Of a DNA stretch of 11,653 bases, positions 6,893-11,653 are shown piece by piece (within the stretch, counting starts at the first letter, position 1; each line of letters begins with the position of its first letter). The DNA is taken from positions 1 through 11,653 of the forward strand of contig JAGRJX010000110.1 in NCBI GenBank assembly GCA_020442545.1, written 5' to 3'. Below the pieces are notes generated by a model. It was not told the DNA's origin. It saw nothing but the letters and a program-made list of their open reading frames with translations, and did no database searches. Position numbers and translations under genes: made by a program. The stretch comes from Lysobacterales bacterium. GTDB lineage: Bacteria; Pseudomonadota; Gammaproteobacteria; Xanthomonadales; Xanthomonadaceae.

Positions 6893-7675
6893 CTAGTCCG
6901 CCAGGATCGGCCACTCAGCGGCATCGAGCGTCTCGCGGTAGGCATGCCAGCTGGCGTAGGCGAGCCACGGCATGACAATCCCAAGGCCGACGAATACGGT
7001 GGCGAAGCCCAGTCCGGTGAAAAGCACGATCAGCAATCCCCACAACAAACTCACGCCCTTGTTTCGCAGGACCGCGTTCACGCTCGACAGACAGGCGGTG
7101 ACCATGTCCACATCGCGATCCGCGATCATCGGCAGCGAAAACGCGGTTGCCGCGAAGGTTGCCAGCGCAAACACCGAGCCGACCGCAGAGCCGACCAGCA
7201 GGAACTCGACCAGGGTCGCGGGGTCGCTGTCGCGGACCGGGACGAAGGCTGCCACCATCATGCCGGCCCGTGACCACAGCAGAATGATCACCAGCTGCAG
7301 CAGCGCGAACACGGCCGCCTGCCCCATGACTCGCCGCGCCAGTCGGTGAGAAGCACGCCAGTGCGGGCGGTGTCCCTGTTCGAGCCGTCGACTCACCGAA
7401 TACAGACCCACGCCGATGAGCGGCGCGATGAATACGAACCCGGAAAGCAGCGCGGCCAGCAGCGCAAAGCGGCCCAGCCACCAGGCAAACGTCGATATCA
7501 GCAGACTCACCAGCACGATCGTCAGTCCGAAGCCTGCGCTCAACCCGGGGCTTCGGCGGAGATCGGCCCAGCCCAGCGCAAGCCAGCGCAACGGCGCCCG
7601 ATATGGCAGCCGGGCGCACGGCACCACGAATCCCCTGCCATCGCCATCATCTTCGTGTTCGCGCCGCCCGTTCAT
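6893..7675 (-). CDS. DUF2189 family integral membrane protein
   Basis: This 260-residue inner-membrane protein has about six hydrophobic helices (roughly 46-66, 70-94, 119-140, 155-182, 208-224 and 226-243) after an acidic, glycine-rich cytoplasmic start. The segment WLALGWADLRRSPGLSAGFGL before helix 1, SVSRRLEQG after helix 2 and DRDVDMVTA before a cluster of small helices are characteristic of DUF2189 proteins. The function of the family is unknown. ATG at 7675 is chosen because GGAAGGGGAGCC precedes it; an in-frame ATG at 7801 has no ribosome-binding site and would add 42 poorly hydrophobic residues. It follows selO by 128 bp on the same strand and may share its transcript. The C-terminus looks complete, so the neighbouring transposon has not cut it. 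Confidence 0.85.
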   Translation of the reverse strand: MNGRREHEDDGDGRGFVVPCARLPYRAPLRWLALGWADLRRSPGLSAGFGLTIVLVSLLISTFAWWLGRFALLAALLSGFVFIAPLIGVGLYSVSRRLEQGHRPHWRASHRLARRVMGQAAVFALLQLVIILLWSRAGMMVAAFVPVRDSDPATLVEFLLVGSAVGSVFALATFAATAFSLPMIADRDVDMVTACLSSVNAVLRNKGVSLLWGLLIVLFTGLGFATVFVGLGIVMPWLAYASWHAYRETLDAAEWPILAD

Positions 7676-7803
7676 GGCTCCCCTTCCGTCATCTGTCCCG
7701 ACAATAGCCCCGAACCAGGCCCAGGAAAAGTCGGCCCTGGTGGCATCGCAGGCGACCGCTGATTCAATCTGCCCGGTGCTGACGCCGGCGTGCGACCGCA
7801 TGT

Positions 7804-9378
7804 TCAGGAGCTGCAGGAGAGCATCGAACAGCCGGGGCGATGCCGAGCCCAGTCCGGGCGGCGCCCGGCAAATCGGCGCGTCAGGTCGTTCTCCTCGTAC
7901 GGCGTCTGCAGGGCACGCATCAGATCGTGCAGCAGACCCGGATCGCCGGACTCGGCGGCGGCGATAGCCTGCTGCGCCAGGTAATTTCGCGGCACGATGT
8001 AGGGATTGGCGGACTGCATCCGCTGCTGACGGCTCTCGGTGGATAGTCTGTCCTCACCCAGTCGCTTTGCGTAACGCATAAACCAGTCGGCGGCCTTGCT
8101 CCGCTGCGACGCCATGCGCGCCTCGTCATAGCAGGCATCCCGCCAGCGAGGCGAAGCCAGAAATGCTTCGACCGGTGTTCGAACATCGAAGGACATCAGC
8201 GCACGGTAGGCCAGGGTCATGTCGAGTTCGGCATCGCGCAGGAGGGTCAGCCAGTCCGCCTGCAGCTCACCGTCATCCGGACGTTGTGCCATCCCGAGTT
8301 TGTCAGCTGCATGCTGGCGATCCATCGCCTCAAACCGGTCCGCATACAGCTGCAGACCGTCGTTCAATGCGTTGTGATCGTCGCAAAGCGGGGCCACCGC
8401 CAGCGCCAGGCGCTGCAGGTTCCAGAACCCGATCTGCGGCTGCTGTCCGAAGCGATAGCGGCGGCCGTGACGGTCGGTGATGTTCGGCGTCCAGTCCGGA
8501 TCGAAGTCGTCGATCCAGCCGTAGGGACCGTAGTCGATGGTCAGGCCGAGTACCGACAGGTTGTCGGTGTTCATCACGCCGTGCACGAAGCCGACGCGCA
8601 TCCACTCCGCCATCAACACTGCCGTCCGCGCAGCGACGTCTTGAAACCACCTGGCGTAGCGAACCTGTGGATCGTTGGCGTCAATAGCCGGGAAATCACG
8701 CCGGATCACGAAATCCAGCAGCTGCCTCAGCAGCGCCAGGTCAGCACGTGACGCCGGCAGCTCGAAGTGCCCGAAACGGATGAAGGACGGTGCCAGCCGG
8801 CAGACGATGGCGCCCGGCTCCATGGCCGGATTGCCGTCGTAGAACAGGTCACGTTCGACCCGCTCACCGGTCAGGACCAGGCTCAGCGCACGCGTGGTCG
8901 GGACGCCAAGATGGTGCATCGCCTCGCTGCACAAGAACTCCCGCAGTGACGAACGCAGCACGGCACGACCATCCGCACCTCGCGAATATGGAGTACGCCC
9001 CGCTCCCTTGAGCTGCAGCTCCCAACGGGCACCATCCGCACCGATGACCTCGCCAAGGCTGATCGCGCGCCCATCACCCAGCTGCCCGGCCCAGTGGCCG
9101 AACTGATGACCGCCGTAGTTGCTGGCAAATGGCTCCATTCCCGACAGCAGCCGGTTGCCGGCCAACAAGTCGGCGAGCAGCGCCGGATCGGTGCCTGTAC
9201 GATCGATGCCCAGCCGTTGGGCCGCGTCCTCGGACCAGGCCAGCAGCTGTGGCTTCAGCACCGGTTCCGGCACGATCCGGCTATAGAGCGCGGACTCGAC
9301 CTGCCGCGGATTCCGCCCCTGCAGCGGGTCGCCGGGCAGCTCACGGACGTAGGCATTGTCAAAGCGAAGATCGAACAT
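7804..9378 (-). CDS. selO: Protein adenylyltransferase SelO (YdiU/UPF0061 family)
   Basis: SelO is a pseudokinase-fold enzyme that transfers AMP from ATP to Ser, Thr or Tyr of target proteins and is linked to oxidative stress. The 524-residue protein shows the nucleotide-binding stretch LQLKGAGRTPYSRGADG (K124), the helix REFLCSEAMHHLG, the catalytic loop HGVMNTDN (267-273), the metal-binding IDYG (D282) and the WNLQRLA segment. The C-terminus SCSS has Cys at the place of selenocysteine in animal SelO. The activation-loop Cys of E. coli SelO (C272, 16 residues after the metal Asp) is Pro298 here. ATG at 9378 is chosen because AAAGGA lies just upstream and the family start is MFDLRFDN-like; an upstream in-frame ATG at 9411 adds 11 unconserved residues. 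It is read after the PIN gene and before the DUF2189 gene. Confidence 0.95.
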   Translation of the reverse strand: MFDLRFDNAYVRELPGDPLQGRNPRQVESALYSRIVPEPVLKPQLLAWSEDAAQRLGIDRTGTDPALLADLLAGNRLLSGMEPFASNYGGHQFGHWAGQLGDGRAISLGEVIGADGARWELQLKGAGRTPYSRGADGRAVLRSSLREFLCSEAMHHLGVPTTRALSLVLTGERVERDLFYDGNPAMEPGAIVCRLAPSFIRFGHFELPASRADLALLRQLLDFVIRRDFPAIDANDPQVRYARWFQDVAARTAVLMAEWMRVGFVHGVMNTDNLSVLGLTIDYGPYGWIDDFDPDWTPNITDRHGRRYRFGQQPQIGFWNLQRLALAVAPLCDDHNALNDGLQLYADRFEAMDRQHAADKLGMAQRPDDGELQADWLTLLRDAELDMTLAYRALMSFDVRTPVEAFLASPRWRDACYDEARMASQRSKAADWFMRYAKRLGEDRLSTESRQQRMQSANPYIVPRNYLAQQAIAAAESGDPGLLHDLMRALQTPYEENDLTRRFAGRRPDWARHRPGCSMLSCSS

Positions 9379-9494
9379 TCGGGTCCTTTCAGCCTCCGGG
9401 AGACACGTCACGCAGCCGGGCTATCTCGCGGCCATGGCCTGCATGGTTGCCAGTCACTCCCTGATCTCCAAGAAGGAACCGGATACAGCGAGGA

Positions 9495-10028
9495 CTATCG
9501 GTCTGTCCGCGGCACCTTCCCGCCTGCTTCGTCTGCCGGCCCGTCAGTGGCTGAAAACCCTGCCAGCCATGTCTCGGGCCGACAAACCGCGAATCCCGCC
9601 GCGCGCCGGCACCGGCGATCCAGTTCGAGCAGGGCATTGTCTCGCGTCAGCAGCGATACCGCACCGGCGCCGGCTGCCAGCTCGAGAAACATCTGGTCGT
9701 CAGGATCACGACAGCGCGGCAGCCTCGACGACACTGCTGGATGGTCGGCGATCGCTGCGCTGGCTTCATCCACGCGAAAGGCCAGAGCATCGTGGGACTG
9801 CAGCAGCCGCTGCTGCGTCGGCGTATCCAGACCCAGCTGCGGATAGCCCAGCACGCGCTGCCATTCTGCACGCGTTGCCGCCGATGCCAGCAGGCGGACG
9901 CATGAGGCATCAACCAGTTCGGACAGCCTGAGCGTCCGGGGATCATCAAACAGCAGGAGGTCCAGCCAGACGTTGGTGTCGAGCACCACGCCGGGTGTCG
10001 TGTCCCATGGTTTGCGGCTTGTCTGCAT
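9495..10028 (-). CDS. PIN-domain protein, putative toxin component of the COG1569 type
   Basis: This 177-residue protein has the PIN nuclease acid pattern: D17 (VLDTNVW), E55 (TRAEWQRVL), Asp residues in the CRDPDDQMFLELA stretch (about 108-111) and D130 (LLTRDNALLEL). PIN proteins are Mg-dependent RNases; the family is often annotated as toxin of a type II pair. No small antitoxin gene lies next to it: the upstream side is a 109-bp divergent spacer to the lipoprotein gene, and downstream comes selO after 116 bp. It could be an orphan toxin or an RNA-processing enzyme. ATG at 10028 is preferred over in-frame GTG at 10040; neither has a strong ribosome-binding site. About 20 residues of charged C-terminal tail follow the fold. 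Confidence 0.85.
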   Translation of the reverse strand: MQTSRKPWDTTPGVVLDTNVWLDLLLFDDPRTLRLSELVDASCVRLLASAATRAEWQRVLGYPQLGLDTPTQQRLLQSHDALAFRVDEASAAIADHPAVSSRLPRCRDPDDQMFLELAAGAGAVSLLTRDNALLELDRRCRRAAGFAVCRPETWLAGFSATDGPADEAGGKVPRTDR

Positions 10029-10137
10029 GTCGCCAAACACGGCACTGGGCCGTTACTCTTCTGATACCGGCATTGTCGTCATCCCGACGGCCACCTGCCA
10101 TCATGGATTGTCCGTCCGCAAAAACCAGGAGACCCCG

Positions 10138-10941
10138 ATGAAGCCCAACCAGCGTCCATTCGCCCTGTTCCTTGCCTGCTCCGGCGCCATCCTGCTTGCT
10201 GCCTGTGGTGGCAGCGGGAATGGTGACGGCACCTCATCCGCGCCCACAGCACCCGCCTCACAACAGGAGGCATCGACCGCATCCACGCCGGCCAAGCAGC
10301 GTGCAGACACTGGCAACCTCGCCAGCTTCATGGGCGACAACATCTGCGACGTGCTCCCGGTAACCGCGCTGCAGCAGGCGTTCGATGCGCCCGCTGATCT
10401 CAAGGTGCAGCCATCATCGTTTCGCAAGAACTTCAGCTGCAACTACTCCTGGCCACGTCCGGATGCCGAAGAACGCCAGCAGGCAATGATGGACGAAATG
10501 ATGAAGAACGCCAGGCGCAAGGCGGGCGAGAAGGTCAAGCTCGATCTGCGCAAGATGTCCACCGATTTCAGCGTCAGCATCATGCTGCAGAAAAGCCGTG
10601 CGACTGCCGCCAACTTCATCCCGCCCAAACTGACCGAGAAACAGCTGCAGGAGCGCATCAAGGTCGCTGCGGAGGCGGCCAACAAGCGGCTGACCGACGA
10701 ACAGCGAAAGGCCATCGGGAAAGACGGCGCCGAAGGTATCGCCGGCGGCATGATCCGGAAGACCAATGAGCGAGTGGAAATCGAAGGTCTCGGTGACGCT
10801 GCCTACTGGATTCCGTTGATGGGCGGATCGCTCAATGTCCTTGATGGCACCGTGCACGTCAGCATCACGCCCATCATGGCGGATGACGAGCAAGCCAATA
10901 TCGAAGCGGCGAAAAAGATCTTCACTCTGCTGAAACGCTGA
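10138..10941 (+). CDS. Predicted lipoprotein of unknown function
   Basis: This 267-residue protein has a type II signal peptide with lipobox LLAAC (lipidated C23, then GG), so it is probably anchored to the outer membrane. A low-complexity Ser/Thr/Ala/Pro/Gln linker spans about 25-58. The mature domain has two cysteines, C70 (DNICDVLPV) and C101 (FSCNYSW), likely a disulfide. A charged helical stretch rich in Lys, Glu, Gln and Met follows at about 108-215, then a beta-like end (GLGDAAYW, TVHVSITPI). The C...C-x-Y-x-W layout recalls DUF3558-like lipoproteins, but I cannot assign a family. ATG at 10138 has AGGAG seven bases upstream. A weak promoter-like TTGTCG-17-TGCCAT lies in the divergent spacer. 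The next gene starts about 22 bp downstream, suggesting an operon. Confidence 0.85.
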   Translation: MKPNQRPFALFLACSGAILLAACGGSGNGDGTSSAPTAPASQQEASTASTPAKQRADTGNLASFMGDNICDVLPVTALQQAFDAPADLKVQPSSFRKNFSCNYSWPRPDAEERQQAMMDEMMKNARRKAGEKVKLDLRKMSTDFSVSIMLQKSRATAANFIPPKLTEKQLQERIKVAAEAANKRLTDEQRKAIGKDGAEGIAGGMIRKTNERVEIEGLGDAAYWIPLMGGSLNVLDGTVHVSITPIMADDEQANIEAAKKIFTLLKR

Positions 10942-10963
10942 ACACGGCATCCTGCAGCGGGGC

Positions 10964-11653
10964 GTGGATCCGGCATCGACCCGATGCCGACCACCCTGGG
11001 GCCGGGCGCTGGCGGCACTACCTGATGCCGTCAGTGCCTGGTCTTTCCTGTCACTCTGGGTCAGGCCACTCTATTTCGTTCCACGAGGCGTCGCCAACAG
11101 CATGCTGGTCATGCTGGTCGAGTGCAGACTGCTGCACGCCTCGCCGTTCCTTGGCACCACCGCGTTTTCGCCGAAGCTGAGTCGATCGCGCAAGATCAAG
11201 GGCGTGCTCGGTTTCGGCGCCTTTTACCTCATGTTCATCGCCGCCTGGGCGAGCACCTTCAAGGCGTGGTGGCCGTTCCTGGCCTTCGGCTGGCTGCTGC
11301 TGGCCAAGCTCTCCGCAGCCATCCAGCCCGGGCAGGCGCCTGTCGAGCGCATGCGGCGCATGCAGTCCTGCTGGGTGCTCGGCGCCATGGCCTACCTCGC
11401 CGGGGTATTCCTGACCCTGTTCATCCCGGTTCCGCGCTTCGGCATCACCGCCAGCGTTGTCTCACAGCTGGATTTGCCGGGCGGTGGAATCCAGGGCAAC
11501 GCTGAGCAAGTATCCGCCACCGGCATGATGTCTCAATCGTTCGCCAGTCGTGCCGCAGGCCGCAGGCAATGCTCGCTGCCTTGGCAAGAACTGGGGCGCG
11601 AGTGGCGGGCGATTGAGGCATCACCCCATCATTGGAAATCAATCGGTTGGGGC
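10964..11653 (+). CDS. Multi-spanning membrane protein, 3' end outside the window
   Basis: A frame of 230 codons is open to the right edge. I do not recognise the family. Hydrophobic segments lie at about 80-97 (VLGFGAFYLMFIAAWAS), 102-120 (WWPFLAFGWLLLAKLSAAI) and 137-156 (WVLGAMAYLAGVFLTLFIPV), with a further amphipathic or membrane stretch at about 23-55; a basic loop (KLSRSRKIK) precedes the first. GTG at 10964 is a tentative start, 22 bp after the lipoprotein stop and preceded by GCGGGGC; ATG at 11102 would remove the first 46 residues. The last 45 or so codons (QSFASRAAGRRQC onward) are polar and less like the rest, which may mark a frameshift or junction near 11530. Confidence 0.6.
   Translation, partial: MDPASTRCRPPWGRALAALPDAVSAWSFLSLWVRPLYFVPRGVANSMLVMLVECRLLHASPFLGTTAFSPKLSRSRKIKGVLGFGAFYLMFIAAWASTFKAWWPFLAFGWLLLAKLSAAIQPGQAPVERMRRMQSCWVLGAMAYLAGVFLTLFIPVPRFGITASVVSQLDLPGGGIQGNAEQVSATGMMSQSFASRAAGRRQCSLPWQELGREWRAIEASPHHWKSIGWG

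Noticed and set aside
9973..10137. Upstream start for the lipoprotein at 9973
   Set aside because: It overlaps the divergent PIN gene and would bury the type II signal peptide, which must be N-terminal.
1..11653. CRISPR arrays, tRNA or rRNA genes, retrons
   Set aside because: No regularly spaced repeats, cloverleaf-like or rRNA-like sequence, and no reverse transcriptase or Cas-like frame was seen.

Overview
The window is GC-rich bacterial DNA. It most resembles a gammaproteobacterium of the Xanthomonadales/Lysobacterales type. This rests on the codon and GC style, a large secreted S8 protease with a prodomain, a C-rich/G-rich palindrome of the kind scattered through such genomes, and the selO-DUF2189 pair. 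The assignment is an inference; no rRNA or marker gene is present.

Layout, left to right. (1) 1-2223, minus strand: a large secreted subtilisin-like (S8) protease. It starts inside the window and runs off the left edge. It stays open across the whole stretch and carries the Asp, His, Asn and Ser active-site motifs. (2) 2456-6742: the transposition core of a Tn3-family transposon. A DinJ-YafQ type II toxin-antitoxin pair is read leftward, and a serine resolvase (tnpR) plus a long Tn3 transposase (tnpA) are read rightward. The 213 bp between dinJ and tnpR hold a toxin-antitoxin operator over a -10 box and a 28-bp imperfect palindrome that looks like res crossover site I. I could not find convincing terminal inverted repeats, so the outer limits of the element are open. 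(3) 6893-10028, minus strand: a PIN-domain protein, the SelO protein AMPylase and a DUF2189 six-helix membrane protein, in that transcription order. (4) 10138-11653, plus strand: a lipoprotein, then a multi-spanning membrane protein that runs off the right edge.

How the parts work together. The toxin-antitoxin pair, res region, resolvase and transposase form one mobile unit. TnpA makes the cointegrate, TnpR resolves it at res, and DinJ-YafQ sits beside res, as reported for other Tn3 elements that carry such pairs in the transposition module. The flanking genes look like ordinary chromosomal genes. The lipoprotein and the membrane protein are probably one transcription unit, divergent from the PIN gene. 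The most notable details are the regulatory and res structures in the dinJ-tnpR spacer, the missing ends of the transposon, the palindrome inside the protease reading frame, and a SelO that keeps its C-terminal Cys-Ser-Ser but lacks the activation-loop cysteine.
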